Shown: positions 19,638 to 28,725, counted from the stretch's first letter. The stretch: DNA of 64,000 nt from Rhodovulum sp. (GCA_020637615.1 JACKKC010000012.1:18896-82895), one strand, 5' to 3'. Numbers and translations are program-made. Notes: generated by a model from the sequence alone, not told the origin.

Positions 19638-21194
19638 ATGACCAAGGATCCGGTGTCCGGCGTGGAGACGCGTTCCAAGGCGGGTTTCCTGGACGGTTTT
19701 CTGACCACGATCGAGCGGGTCGGCAACAAGGTCCCGCACCCGGCGATCATCTTCTTCATCCTGATCGGCCTCGTCATCATCCTGTCGGTGATCCTGAGCC
19801 TGATCGGCTGGTCGGCGACCTACGAGGCGGTCGACCCGGTTTCCCACGAGGTCGTCGAGCGCACGACCGCGGTCAGAAGTCTGCTCTCGGCGGACGGCAT
19901 CCGGTTCATGTTCACCTCGATCGTGCCGAACTTCCTCGGCTTCGGGGCGGTGGGCGTCATCATCGTGGCGATGATCGGCGTGGGCCTCGCCGAGGAATCC
20001 GGGCTGATCGCGACGCTGGTGCGCAAGATCGTGGAGATCGCGCCGCGCTCGATCTTCACCTTCATCATCGTCATGCTCGGCGTCGTCTCCTCGATCGCGG
20101 CGGATGCGGGCTATCTCGTGCTGGTGCCGCTCGGGGCGGCGGCGTTCCACAGCCTCGGGCGGCATCCGCTGGCGGGGCTCGCGGCGGCGTTCTCGGGCGT
20201 CGCCGGCGTCTTTCTCGTCAACCTCTTCGTGACGCCGACCGACGCGCTGCTCGCGGAGATGACCAACGACGCGATCCATCTGGTCGACCCGAACCAGAAC
20301 GTCACCCTGGTCGGCAACCTCTATTTCATGATCGCCTCGTCGATCCTGATGGGGCTCGTCTGCACCATCCTGACCGAGAAGGTGGTCGAGCCGCATCTCG
20401 GGCCCTACGAGGGCGGGGTGCCGGTGGAGGCGCAGGCGGCGCTGAGCCCGGAGGAATCGCGCGGGCTGCGCTATGCCGGCTGGGCGCTCCTGGGCTTCGT
20501 GATCGTGATCGGGCTCCTGACCGCGCTGCCGGGGGCGCCGCTGCGGCATCCGGAGACGGGCGAGATCCTCTCGGGCTCGCCCTTCATGTCCGGGCTCATC
20601 GTGCTGATCAGCGCGCTCTTCTTCACCATCGGCTTCGCCTACGGCAAGGGCGCGGGCACGGTGAAGGACCTGACGGCGGCGATCGGCATGATCGTGAAGA
20701 CCTTCTCCGGCCTCGCCGGGCTGATCTTCCTGCTGCTGGTGATCGCGCAGTTCATCGCCTTCTTCAACTTCACCAATATCGCGACCGTGCTGGCGGCGAA
20801 CCTCGCGGAGTTCCTCGAGACGGTGCCGCTCGGGGGCGTGAGCTACATCCTGATCTTCGTGCTGGTGATCTTCCTGATCGACATCCTGATCACCGGGGCG
20901 GTGGCGAAATGGGCGATCTTCGCGCCGGTCTTCATCCCGCTCTTCATGCGACTCGGCGGCGACCCGGATCTGGTGCTCGCCGCCTATCGCGTGGGCGATT
21001 CGCCGGCGAACGTCATCACGCCGCTCAACGTCTATCTGGGCGTCATGGTCGGCTTCGCGGCGAAGTACCAGAAGGACGCGGGCATCGGCACGATCGTTTC
21101 GCTGATGCTGCCCTATACGGTCGTGCTGATGGTGCTCTGGACGCTGCTGCTGGTCGTCTGGTACGTGCTCGGCCTGCCGCTCGGCCCGGCCTGA
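19638..21194 (+). CDS. AbgT-family transporter
   Basis: A 518-residue inner-membrane protein of the AbgT family, first known for uptake of p-aminobenzoyl-glutamate; other members export sulfonamides or related antimetabolites. Typical features are the N-terminal FLTTIERVGNKVPHPAIIFF, VAMIGVGLAEESGLI, DAGYLVLVPLGA, and near the C-terminus WAIFAPVFIPLFMRLG and RVGDSPANVITPLNVYLG. The start is ATG 19,638, with GGGGGA about 8 bases upstream; an in-frame TTG at 19,617 is less likely. Classical abg operons pair AbgT with M20 amidohydrolases AbgA and AbgB. Here an M20 enzyme lies two genes away but is of the dipeptidase type. Confidence 0.9.
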   Translation: MTKDPVSGVETRSKAGFLDGFLTTIERVGNKVPHPAIIFFILIGLVIILSVILSLIGWSATYEAVDPVSHEVVERTTAVRSLLSADGIRFMFTSIVPNFLGFGAVGVIIVAMIGVGLAEESGLIATLVRKIVEIAPRSIFTFIIVMLGVVSSIAADAGYLVLVPLGAAAFHSLGRHPLAGLAAAFSGVAGVFLVNLFVTPTDALLAEMTNDAIHLVDPNQNVTLVGNLYFMIASSILMGLVCTILTEKVVEPHLGPYEGGVPVEAQAALSPEESRGLRYAGWALLGFVIVIGLLTALPGAPLRHPETGEILSGSPFMSGLIVLISALFFTIGFAYGKGAGTVKDLTAAIGMIVKTFSGLAGLIFLLLVIAQFIAFFNFTNIATVLAANLAEFLETVPLGGVSYILIFVLVIFLIDILITGAVAKWAIFAPVFIPLFMRLGGDPDLVLAAYRVGDSPANVITPLNVYLGVMVGFAAKYQKDAGIGTIVSLMLPYTVVLMVLWTLLLVVWYVLGLPLGPA

Positions 21195-21259
21195 TACGAA
21201 GGCCGCCCGAGCGGCTCGACCCCGCGGATCTCGAAACCGCCCCGGCGCGTCGGCCGGGG

Positions 21260-21276
21260 TGTCCCGCAGCGGGACA
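21260..21276. terminator. Short perfect palindrome between convergent genes
   Basis: TGTCCCGC-A-GCGGGACA lies between the AbgT stop and the patatin gene stop. A smaller GCCGC/GCGGC hairpin precedes it near 21,203. It may serve as a terminator for one or both genes. Confidence 0.35.
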
Positions 21277-21354
21277 TGGTCTATCTTGTTGTAATCACAT
21301 GGTTTCTCAAAAGTGCGAGTCGCGCAAGGCCAGGCGGTCGCGCGCCGGGGGCGG

Positions 21355-22383
21355 TCAGTCCAGGTCGTCGAGGTCGAAGGTCGACTCGCGGCCGATGCTG
21401 GCGCGGTGCCTTTGGCCGAATTCCTCGGTGGCGCGGCGTCCCTCGTCGCGCAGCATCTCCAGGAAGCCGCGTTCGGCGTTGAGCTTCGACGAGGCGCCGA
21501 GGCCCACCATCATGTCGCTGTGGATGCGGTGCATGCGCATCTCCGCCCAGCGGCGGCCCTCGCCGTCGCCGGCGTCGACGACCCCGCGCAGCACCGAGAT
21601 CATGCGCAGTTCCTTGAGCAGCACCGCATTGAAGGAGACCTCGTTCAGCCGGTTGGCGATGGCGCGGGCGGTGCGCGGCGTCCCCGGGCGCTCGACGGGG
21701 TTGATCTGCACGAGCAGCGTGTCATGGGATTCGCATTCGCGCACCAGCGGCGTCAGCGTCGGATTGCCGCTGTAGCCGCCGTCCCAATAGGGATCCCCGT
21801 CGATCTCGACCGCCTGGTACATCGTCGGCAGGCAGGCTGAGGCCAGCAGCACGTCGGGCGTGATCTCGTGGCTGCGGAACACCCGGCCGCGGCCGGTGCG
21901 CACGTTGGTCGCGGTGATGAAGAGCTTGACCGGGCCCGCGGCGAGCCGGTCGAAATCGATGGTCTCCTCCAGGATGTCGCGCAGCGGATTGCCGCCCGCG
22001 CCGGTGAGCGAATAGGGCGAGACCAGCCGCGACATCAGGTCGGTCATGATATAGGCCGGCGAGCGGTCGAGCGACCAGTTGCCGCGGATCATGTCGAGCG
22101 GGCCGCGGCGGAAGGGGCTGAAGGTCGCGGCGCGCGACACCCGTTCCCAGAAATCGGCGAGCCCCGCCCGCGCCGCCTCGCGCCCGCCGCTGGCGATGCC
22201 ATGGGCGAAGACCGCGGCGTTCATGGCGCCCGCCGAGGTTCCCGAGATGCCGTCGATGGTGAGCCACTCCGCCTCGAGGAGCCGGTCCAGCACGCCCCAG
22301 GCGAAGGCGCCGTGGGATCCGCCGCCCTGAAGCGCCAGGTTGACCGTGAGCGGCCCGGGTTCGGGGCGATCCTCCTTCGTCAT
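21355..22383 (-). CDS. Patatin-like phospholipase
   Basis: A 342-residue patatin-family lipid acyl hydrolase. The oxyanion loop NLALQGGGSHGAFAWGVL opens the domain, the catalytic Ser is in GISGTSAGAMNA (GxSxG) and the catalytic Asp in YWDGGYSGNP (DGG). There is no signal peptide or membrane segment, so it is probably cytoplasmic or peripheral. The substrate (phospholipid, other ester, or a storage polymer as in some alphaproteobacteria) cannot be told. The C-terminal third (KELRMISVLRG, HRIHSDMMVGLGASSKLN) is conserved in bacterial relatives. Start MTKEDRPEP sits directly before the oxyanion loop, so little is missing. Confidence 0.87.
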   Translation of the reverse strand: MTKEDRPEPGPLTVNLALQGGGSHGAFAWGVLDRLLEAEWLTIDGISGTSAGAMNAAVFAHGIASGGREAARAGLADFWERVSRAATFSPFRRGPLDMIRGNWSLDRSPAYIMTDLMSRLVSPYSLTGAGGNPLRDILEETIDFDRLAAGPVKLFITATNVRTGRGRVFRSHEITPDVLLASACLPTMYQAVEIDGDPYWDGGYSGNPTLTPLVRECESHDTLLVQINPVERPGTPRTARAIANRLNEVSFNAVLLKELRMISVLRGVVDAGDGEGRRWAEMRMHRIHSDMMVGLGASSKLNAERGFLEMLRDEGRRATEEFGQRHRASIGRESTFDLDDLD

Positions 22384-22497
22384 GTCCGGATATTCTCCCT
22401 GCGATGGCGCGGCATTCTGGAAAGGCTCCGCCGGCGGCTGTCAATGGCGATCCGAGCATCGCAATCCACCTCTCCGGGGGTGGTAGCCATGTTCCGG

Positions 22498-22590
22498 CGC
22501 CCGCCCCGCCCCGTCACGCCGAAAGCGTGCCTCCGGCACGACGCGGGCGCTTCGCTTCCGCCCGGGTCGGGCGCTGCCCTCGGCTTGTGG
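22498..22590 (+). repeat. Intergenic repeat family 2, copy 1
   Basis: A GC-rich element in the 298-base divergent gap between the patatin gene and the binding-protein gene. It contains CGTCACGCCG, GCGTGCCTCCGGCACG (hairpin GTGCC-TCC-GGCAC), GCGCTTCGCTTCCGCCCGGG and GGGCGCTGCCCTCG. A nearly identical copy is at 47,896-47,993 and a shortened inverted copy at 38,947-39,013. Confidence 0.6.
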
Positions 22591-22681
22591 CGGGGCGGCG
22601 GAGAATGAAGAATGGGGGCCAAATGCGAATGGCCTGAGGCAAGGGCGGCCAGCCTTTCGCGGCATGGCCGGAGGGGATAGG

Positions 22682-23857
22682 ATGCGGCAGGCAATCGGGG
22701 AGGCGGTCTTGCGCATGGTGGCGGTCCTGGTGCTGGCGGCGATGCTCGGTCCGGCGGTGGCCGGAGCGGGAGAGGATGACGCGGTAGTGATCGGCGCGGT
22801 CTACAACCTTACAGGTGGGCAGCAGAACCTGGACGTGCCCTCCTCGGAGGGCGCGCGCCTCGCGGTGCAGCGCGCGAATGCCGAGGGCGGGCTCTTCGGG
22901 CGCAAGGTCGAGATGGTCGAGGCCGATGGCGAGACCCGGCCGGAGGTCATCGCCGAGCGGACGAAGGCCCTCTTCGAGGGCGCGCCGGATCTCGCCGGGG
23001 TGATCGGTCTCTCGGATACCGACATGGTGCTGGCCGCGGCGCCGGTGGCGGCGGCGGAGGGGCGCGTCTTCCTCACCTCGGGGGCGACCTCGCCGCTCCT
23101 GCCCCGGCAGGTGCCTGACTATCTCTTCCTCGCCGCCTTCGGGGACAACGTCCAGGCGGCCGCCGGGGCGGAATGGGCCTTCGAGAGCCTCGGCGCGCGC
23201 AGCGCCGCGGTGCTCTACAGCAGGGGGTCCACCTATGCCCAATTGTTGCAGGGCTATTTCGCCGATAGCTTCACCGCCCTGGGCGGGCAGGTGCTAGCGG
23301 TGGCGGCCTATGATCCGGGGGATCCGGCCGCGGCGGTCGCGGCGCTGCCCCCCGTCGACCTGATCTATCTTGCGGCCCTGCCCGACGAGGTCGCCGAAGC
23401 GGTCCCGGCGCTGCGGCGGGCCGGGATCGAGGCGCCGATCCTCGGTGGCGACGGGCTCGACATCGGCGGGGCCTGGGCGACGGTGCCGGAGGCCCGCGCG
23501 GTCTATTTCACCACCCACGCCTATCTGGGCCCGGACAGCCCGGATCCGGCGGTCATCCGGTTCCGCGAGGAATACGCCGATGCCTATCCCGGGCACGAAC
23601 CGGACGCCTTCTCCGCGCTCGGCTACGACGCGGCCCGGCTGCTGCTCGCGGCGATCGAGACCGCGGGCAGCCCAGAGCCGGAGGCGGTCCGGGCGGCGCT
23701 GGCGGCAACCCGGGATTTCGCCGGGGTGACGGGGACGATCGGCTATGCGCCGGGCAGCCGGATCCCGGCGAAGTCCGTGACGATCATCGGCGTCGAGTCG
23801 GGCCGGCAGAGCTTCGTGGCGAGCGTCCTGCCGCGGGAGATCCCGCAGCCGGAGTGA
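22682..23857 (+). CDS. ABC transporter substrate-binding protein, Leu/Ile/Val type
   Basis: A 391-residue periplasmic binding protein of the type I fold (Peripla_BP_6), the class that feeds branched-chain amino acid, amide or urea ABC importers. It starts with a signal peptide (MVAVLVLAAMLGPAVAGAGE within the first 40 residues), then VVIGAVYNLTGGQQNLD, GARLAVQRANAEGGLFGRKVEM and the C-terminal GYAPGSRIPAKSVTIIGVESG. ATG 22,682 is preceded by GGAGGGG at a good distance; GTG/ATG codons further up give no better leader. No permease or ATPase genes are adjacent, so the protein is an orphan in this window and its ligand is unknown. Confidence 0.82.
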   Translation: MRQAIGEAVLRMVAVLVLAAMLGPAVAGAGEDDAVVIGAVYNLTGGQQNLDVPSSEGARLAVQRANAEGGLFGRKVEMVEADGETRPEVIAERTKALFEGAPDLAGVIGLSDTDMVLAAAPVAAAEGRVFLTSGATSPLLPRQVPDYLFLAAFGDNVQAAAGAEWAFESLGARSAAVLYSRGSTYAQLLQGYFADSFTALGGQVLAVAAYDPGDPAAAVAALPPVDLIYLAALPDEVAEAVPALRRAGIEAPILGGDGLDIGGAWATVPEARAVYFTTHAYLGPDSPDPAVIRFREEYADAYPGHEPDAFSALGYDAARLLLAAIETAGSPEPEAVRAALAATRDFAGVTGTIGYAPGSRIPAKSVTIIGVESGRQSFVASVLPREIPQPE

Positions 23858-23861
23858 GGGC

Positions 23862-24040
23862 AGGCGCGACGAGCGCGCCCGCCCAGTCAGGCGCACGCGG
23901 ATTGCCCGTCGCCGGTGGAACACGACCCCCCGCGACCTCCGCGCTCACGCGCCCCGGCCGACGACCCGGCGCGAGGCAGTGCCTTGCCTTTCCCGGTTCG
24001 GGATGGACGTATTCCGAGCAGTTCGCCCGGATGGCGTGTA
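23862..24040 (+). repeat. Intergenic repeat family 1, copy C
   Basis: The gap in front of phoH is filled by a copy of the family 1 repeat: GCAGGCGCGACGAGCGCGCC, CGCGGATTGCCCGTCGCCGG, GACCTCCGCGCTCACGCGCC and GGCGCGAGGCAGTGCCTTGC can be aligned in order to copy A (43,490-43,716) and, inverted, copy B (36,868-37,115). It lacks the first hairpin (CGCGGATTTG/CAAATCCGCG). Confidence 0.65.
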
Positions 24041-24192
24041 ATTTTCCGGTCGTGAAACTACCCAGGGTGCAGCGCTACCGTCCGCACCGCCGGCTTCGCG
24101 GAGGCGTGATCGCCGTGCAAGGCGCTTGCGCCGGGCGTCCCCGTGGGGCAGTCTGAGTGGCGCAAGCGTCACCCGTGTCATCCGGAGGCCTA

Positions 24193-25212
24193 TTGGCGAT
24201 CAGCGCCCCCAACCCCGCCACGAGCCCGGATGCCCTGTCCGATAGTGTTCTCGAGTTTCCCGACAACCGCCTCCTGATCGACCTTTGCGGCGAGCTGGAC
24301 CGCAACATCGTGCAGATCGAGGCGGCGCTCGGCGTGGCCATCCACCGGCGCGGCAATCATCTGGCGCTGCACGGGCCGGCGGCGGATCGCGCCGTCGCCG
24401 AGCGGGTGCTGCATGCGCTCTACGCCCGGCTGGAGCAGGGCCGCACCGTCGCGCAGGGCGAGGTCGACGCGGCGATCCGGATGGCGCGCGGCCAGCCGGC
24501 GGGGCCGGCGCCGGCCGCGGGCCAGCTCGAGATGTTCGCCTCCGACCATGTGGAGATCCGCACGCGGCGCAAGATCGTCGAGCCGCGCACCGCGACCCAG
24601 AAGGCCTATGTGCGCAGCCTCTTCAAGCACGAGCTCGTCTTCGGCCTCGGGCCCGCCGGCACGGGCAAGACCTATCTGGCGGTGGCGGCGGCGGTGTCGA
24701 TGTTCATCGACGGCCATGTGGACCGCATCATCCTCAGCCGCCCGGCGGTGGAGGCGGGCGAGCGGCTGGGCTTCCTGCCGGGCGACATGAAGGACAAGGT
24801 CGACCCCTACATGCAGCCGCTCTACGACGCGCTGAACGACTTCTTTCCGCCCAAGCAGGTCGCCAAGCTGATCGAGGACAAGGAGATCGAGATCGCGCCG
24901 CTCGCCTTCATGCGCGGCCGGACGCTCTCCAATGCCTTCGTGGTGCTCGACGAGGCGCAGAACGCGACGACGATGCAGATGAAGATGTTCCTCACCCGCC
25001 TCGGCGAGGGCAGCCGCATGGCCGTGACCGGGGACGTGACCCAGATCGACCTGCCGCGCGGCGTGATGTCGGGGCTGATCGAGGCCGAGCGCGTCCTGCG
25101 CGAGGTGCCCGGGGTGGGCTTCACCCGCTTCGGCGCCGAGGACGTGGTCCGGCACCAGCTCGTGGCGCGCATCATCCGCGCCTACGAGAGCGCGCGCCCC
25201 CTGGATGGCTGA
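24193..25212 (+). CDS. phoH: PhoH-family ATPase
   Basis: A PhoH-like protein of about 339 residues. These ATPases/RNA helicase-like proteins often sit with YbeY and are linked to RNA processing. A KH-like N-terminal part (LEFPDNRLLIDLCGELDRNI) leads to the PhoH domain: Walker A GLGPAGTGKTYLA, VDRIILSRPAVEAGERLGFLPG, Walker B FVVLDEAQNAT, and VTGDVTQIDLPRG. I prefer TTG 24,193, with GGAGG four bases upstream, over the in-frame GTG 24,157, which has no Shine-Dalgarno sequence. It overlaps ybeY by 8 bases, so both are surely co-transcribed; corC and lnt follow closely. Confidence 0.93.
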   Translation: MAISAPNPATSPDALSDSVLEFPDNRLLIDLCGELDRNIVQIEAALGVAIHRRGNHLALHGPAADRAVAERVLHALYARLEQGRTVAQGEVDAAIRMARGQPAGPAPAAGQLEMFASDHVEIRTRRKIVEPRTATQKAYVRSLFKHELVFGLGPAGTGKTYLAVAAAVSMFIDGHVDRIILSRPAVEAGERLGFLPGDMKDKVDPYMQPLYDALNDFFPPKQVAKLIEDKEIEIAPLAFMRGRTLSNAFVVLDEAQNATTMQMKMFLTRLGEGSRMAVTGDVTQIDLPRGVMSGLIEAERVLREVPGVGFTRFGAEDVVRHQLVARIIRAYESARPLDG

Positions 25213-25720
25213 GGCGGAGGCCGCGGGCGTCGCGCCGCTCGTCGATCTGGTCCTGGAGGATCCGCGCTGGGAGGCGGCCGGGCTGGAGGCCGTCGCCACA
25301 AGCGCGGCACGCGCCGCCCTGCTCGTGGTCGGCCGCGATCCGGCGCATCACGAGCTCAGCCTGCTCGCCTGCGACGATGCGCGCATCGCAGGCCTGAACG
25401 AGACCTTCCGCGGCGCGGCCAAGCCGACCAACGTGCTCTCCTGGCCTGCCTTCGAGGGCGCGGTGCCGCTGCCGGGCGGCGACGGGGCGGTCTTTCTGGG
25501 CGACATGGCGCTCGCCTTCGAGACCTGCGCGCGCGAGGCGCAGGCCGCCGGCATTCCGCTGGCCGCGCATGCGGCGCATCTGGTGGTCCATGGGCTCCTG
25601 CATCTGCTCGGCCATGATCACGAGGACGACACGGCGGCCGAGGCGATGGAGGCGATCGAGACGAAAACACTTGCCAGCCTGGGGATCGCCGACCCATATT
25701 CGTCTCAGGAGCGCCCCTGA
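25205..25720 (+). CDS. ybeY: rRNA maturation endoribonuclease YbeY
   Basis: A 171-residue metal-dependent endoribonuclease needed for 16S rRNA 3' end maturation and ribosome quality control. The zinc-binding signature HGLLHLLGHDHEDD lies near residue 125, with three His in the spacing typical of the family. Upstream is ITSNRE-like sequence in diverged form (IAGLNETFRGAAKPTNVLSWPAFE), also family-typical. ATG 25,205 overlaps the end of phoH, and the corC-like gene starts 22 bases after its stop, giving a tight phoH-ybeY-corC-lnt operon. Confidence 0.95.
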   Translation: MAEAEAAGVAPLVDLVLEDPRWEAAGLEAVATSAARAALLVVGRDPAHHELSLLACDDARIAGLNETFRGAAKPTNVLSWPAFEGAVPLPGGDGAVFLGDMALAFETCAREAQAAGIPLAAHAAHLVVHGLLHLLGHDHEDDTAAEAMEAIETKTLASLGIADPYSSQERP

Positions 25721-25742
25721 GGCGCGGGATCGGATAGGAGAC

Positions 25743-26663
25743 ATGGGCGATACTCCCGACGGGCAGGCCTCGGTCGAGCACGAGGTTGCCGACGACGGAG
25801 ACCCGGACAGTCCCGGAAAGTCTTCATTCTTTGCGCGGCTCTTCGGGCGCGATCCCGCGGAAGAGGACGATCCCGGCGAGCCATCCGGCACGCTCGCGAG
25901 CGCCGAGAGCAATGCGCGCGAGATGCTCGTCAATCTGCGGAACATGCGGCGGATGCGCGTCGACGACGTCGCGATTCCGCGCGCCGATATCGTCGCCGTC
26001 TCCGAGCAGGCACCGCTCGAGGATCTCGTGGCCGCCTTCCAGAGCAGCACGCTCTCTCGGCTGCCGGTCTATCGCGACACCCTCGACAAGCCGCAGGGGC
26101 TCGTGCATCTCAAGGATCTGGCGCTGAAATACGGCTTCGGCAACAGTGCCGAGGATTATGACCTGAAGGGCCTGCTGCGGCCGCTGCTCTATGCGCCGCC
26201 GTCGATGCCCATCGGCGTGCTGCTCCAGAAGATGCAGGCCGCGCGCATCCACATGGCGCTGGTGATCGATGAATACGGCGGCGTGGACGGGCTCGTGACC
26301 ATCGAGGACCTGCTCGAGCAGATCGTCGGCGACATCGCCGACGAGCACGACGACGAGGAGGACCAGCTCTGGGCCGAGGAGGCGCCGGGGGTCTTTCTCG
26401 CTCAGGCGCGTGTCGATCTCGAGGAATTCGAGGAAGCGACGGGCCTGCATCTGGCCGAGCCGGATCTCGACGAGGAGGTCGATACCCTCGGCGGCCTCGT
26501 CTTCCGCCTGTCGGGTCGGGTGCCGGTGCGCGGCGAGGTCGTCCTGCATCCCGACGGGCACGAGTTCGAGATCGTCGACGCCGATGCGCGCCGCATCAAG
26601 CGGCTGCGGCTGCGCGTGAAGTCGGACGGGCAGGACGGCCGGACGAGCGAGGCGGCGGAATAG
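25743..26663 (+). CDS. CorC/HlyC-type protein with CBS pair
   Basis: A 306-residue soluble protein with two CBS domains (about residues 75-200: MRVDDVAIPRADIVAV..., STLSRLPVYRDTLD, MALVIDEYGGVDGLVTIEDLLEQIVGDIADEHDDE) and a C-terminal CorC_HlyC transporter-associated domain (VDTLGGLVFRLSGRVPVRGE). Such proteins are tied to Mg/Co efflux or haemolysin-like transporters; the exact role of the ybeY-linked branch is not settled. It has no membrane segment. ATG 25,743 has AGGAG 4-8 bases upstream. It is placed between ybeY and lnt as in many alphaproteobacteria. Confidence 0.9.
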   Translation: MGDTPDGQASVEHEVADDGDPDSPGKSSFFARLFGRDPAEEDDPGEPSGTLASAESNAREMLVNLRNMRRMRVDDVAIPRADIVAVSEQAPLEDLVAAFQSSTLSRLPVYRDTLDKPQGLVHLKDLALKYGFGNSAEDYDLKGLLRPLLYAPPSMPIGVLLQKMQAARIHMALVIDEYGGVDGLVTIEDLLEQIVGDIADEHDDEEDQLWAEEAPGVFLAQARVDLEEFEEATGLHLAEPDLDEEVDTLGGLVFRLSGRVPVRGEVVLHPDGHEFEIVDADARRIKRLRLRVKSDGQDGRTSEAAE

Positions 26664-26737
26664 TCCCGGAGGCCGTCAGACGGCTCCGGCGCCGGATCGA
26701 CGCGCTTTCGGCGGGACGTCGTGCAGGTCTCGCGGCG

Positions 26738-28210
26738 GTGGCGGGTGGGCTCATGGCGCTCGGCCAGCCGCCCTTGTCCTGGCCGGCCGCGCTCTTTCTC
26801 GCCCTGCCGCTGCTGCTCTGGCTGCTCGACGGATCGCGGGGCACGCGCGAGGCCTTCCGTCTCGGCTGGTGCGCCGGTGCGGGCTATTTCGCCGCCTCGC
26901 TCTTCTGGATCGTCGAGCCGTTTCTCGTGGATGCGCCGCGCCACGGCTGGATGGCACCCTTCGCGCTTCTCGGCATGGCCGGGGGCCTGGCGCTCTTCTG
27001 GGCCGCGCCCTTCGCGCTCGCGCGCCGGCTCTGGCCCGGGGCCGGGCGTGGGGCGGTGATCCTCGCCTGTCTCTGGACGCTGTCGGAATATCTCCGCTCG
27101 GTCGTGCTGACCGGGTTCCCCTGGGGCCTGACCGCCTATGCCTGGGTCGAGACGCCGGTGATCCAGGCGGCGGCGCTGGTGGGCCCGCACGGGCTGGGGT
27201 TCCTGACGCTGCTCGCAGGGCTGCTGGTGGGACTGGCCTCGCGGCGAGCCCTCGCGCTCGCCGTCCTGGTCGTGGCATCGGGCTGGGGCTTTGGTGCCTG
27301 GCAATTGTCCCGCCCGCTCGCCCCGCGCGATCCGCCGGTGATCGTGCGCATCGTGCAGCCGGATGCCGAGCAGCAGGCGAAATGGGTGCCCGAGAAGCAG
27401 ATGGAATTCTACCGCCGCCTGCTCGCGGAGACCGCGGCGCCGGGCGACCCGCCGCCGGACGTGGCGATCTGGCCGGAAACCGCGGTGCCCTTCGTGCTGG
27501 GCTATTCCGACGACAGGCTGCCCGAGATCGCCGCGGCGGGTCCGCAGGCGCGCACGATCCTCGGCATCCGCCGGCTCGACGCGAGGGACGGGCGCGAGGA
27601 TTGGTTCAACTCGCTGGTGGTGCTGGACCCGGCGGGGATCCCGCGCGCGGTCTACGACAAGCACCACCTCGTGCCCTTCGGCGAATACATCCCGCTCGCG
27701 GGCGCGATCGCGCATCTGGGCATTCCGGCGCTGACCACGCTGACCGCCCAGGGCTTCCGGCCCGGACCCGGCCCGCATCTCGTCTCGGTGCCGGGCCTGC
27801 CGCCCTTCCTGCCGCTGATCTGCTACGAGGCGATCTTCCCCCAGGGCCTGCGGGCCCCGGAGGGCCGCGCCGACTGGCTGGTGCAGGTGACCAACGACGC
27901 CTGGTTCGGCGAGGTCTCCGGCCCCTACCAGCATCTCGCCCAGGCGCGCGTCCGGGCGATCGAGCAGGGCCTGCCGCTGGCGCGTTCGGCCAATACCGGC
28001 ATCTCGGCCATGATCGATCCGAAGGGCCGCGTCACCGAGCGGCTCGGCCTCGGCGTCATCGGGCATTTCGACGCACCGCTCCCGCCGGCGCTCCCGCCGA
28101 CGGCCTATTCTCGGCTGGGCGATTTTCCTGTACTTGCCGCGTTAATATTAATTTGCGGATTAACTGTATTAAAATTTTGGAATGGAGTTTTCCGGAGAAC
28201 ACCGCGATAA
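26738..28210 (+). CDS. lnt: Apolipoprotein N-acyltransferase
   Basis: A 490-residue inner-membrane enzyme that adds the third acyl chain to the N-terminal Cys of lipoproteins. Six or so N-terminal helices precede a periplasmic nitrilase-like domain with the catalytic triad: Glu in WPETAVPF, Lys in YDKHHLVPFGEY and Cys in LICYEAIFP. It ends with one more membrane helix. The start is uncertain: GTG 26,738 is the first usual start codon in frame, yet the frame stays open to the end of corC and upstream residues look like the beginning of the first helix. The last 25 codons are markedly A+T-rich compared with the rest of the gene. Confidence 0.92.
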   Translation: MAGGLMALGQPPLSWPAALFLALPLLLWLLDGSRGTREAFRLGWCAGAGYFAASLFWIVEPFLVDAPRHGWMAPFALLGMAGGLALFWAAPFALARRLWPGAGRGAVILACLWTLSEYLRSVVLTGFPWGLTAYAWVETPVIQAAALVGPHGLGFLTLLAGLLVGLASRRALALAVLVVASGWGFGAWQLSRPLAPRDPPVIVRIVQPDAEQQAKWVPEKQMEFYRRLLAETAAPGDPPPDVAIWPETAVPFVLGYSDDRLPEIAAAGPQARTILGIRRLDARDGREDWFNSLVVLDPAGIPRAVYDKHHLVPFGEYIPLAGAIAHLGIPALTTLTAQGFRPGPGPHLVSVPGLPPFLPLICYEAIFPQGLRAPEGRADWLVQVTNDAWFGEVSGPYQHLAQARVRAIEQGLPLARSANTGISAMIDPKGRVTERLGLGVIGHFDAPLPPALPPTAYSRLGDFPVLAALILICGLTVLKFWNGVFRRTPR

Positions 28211-28325
28211 CTCTTTTTAGGAGTGGCGGGTGATCCGTACAGAAGTGGCAAGCAGAGACGTCCTCTGGCGCCGCTTCCCGGAATAACCTTCGATCCGGAA
28301 TGTGGTTTATCTAGTTGGGTGTCCT

Positions 28326-28721
28326 ATGCCAGTGTCGTTGTCTGCCAGTGAAATCGACCGGGTCGTCGGTCAGCGCATGCGCCAGCGCCGCGAGTCGCTC
28401 GGGATCAGTCAGGGTCGTCTCGGTCGCCACCTCGGGCTGACCTTCTCCCAGATCCAGAAATACGAGAAGGGCGCGAACCGGATCGGCGCGGGGCGGCTCT
28501 ATCAGATCGCGACCTATCTCGGGGTGAAGCCCAGCTATTTCTTCGACGAGCTCGACAGCAACGGGGCGGAGGCGCTGCAGCCGGCCGGCGGCAGCCGCGA
28601 GGAGATCCGCACCCTGACCGAAGCCTTCGCGACGATTCCCGACCGGGAGACCCGCGCATCGGTACTGGCGCTTGTCCGCTCGCTGACCGCTCCCCTGCCG
28701 GAGGGGCGAATCCTCCGTTGA
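28326..28721 (+). CDS. Helix-turn-helix (XRE-type) transcriptional regulator
   Basis: A 131-residue DNA-binding protein. Residues about 10-65 form an XRE/Cro-type HTH: VVGQRMRQRRESLGISQGRLGRHLGLTFSQIQKYEKGANRIGAGRLYQIATYLGV. The last 60 residues are a helical tail. Targets are unknown. ATG 28,326 is chosen for position; an in-frame GTG at 28,302 would add eight hydrophobic residues, and neither has a strong Shine-Dalgarno sequence. The placement between lnt and metK is common in Rhodobacterales, so a role in the methionine/SAM area or in general metabolism is possible but not shown. Confidence 0.85.
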   Translation: MPVSLSASEIDRVVGQRMRQRRESLGISQGRLGRHLGLTFSQIQKYEKGANRIGAGRLYQIATYLGVKPSYFFDELDSNGAEALQPAGGSREEIRTLTEAFATIPDRETRASVLALVRSLTAPLPEGRILR

Positions 28722-28725
28722 CCCC

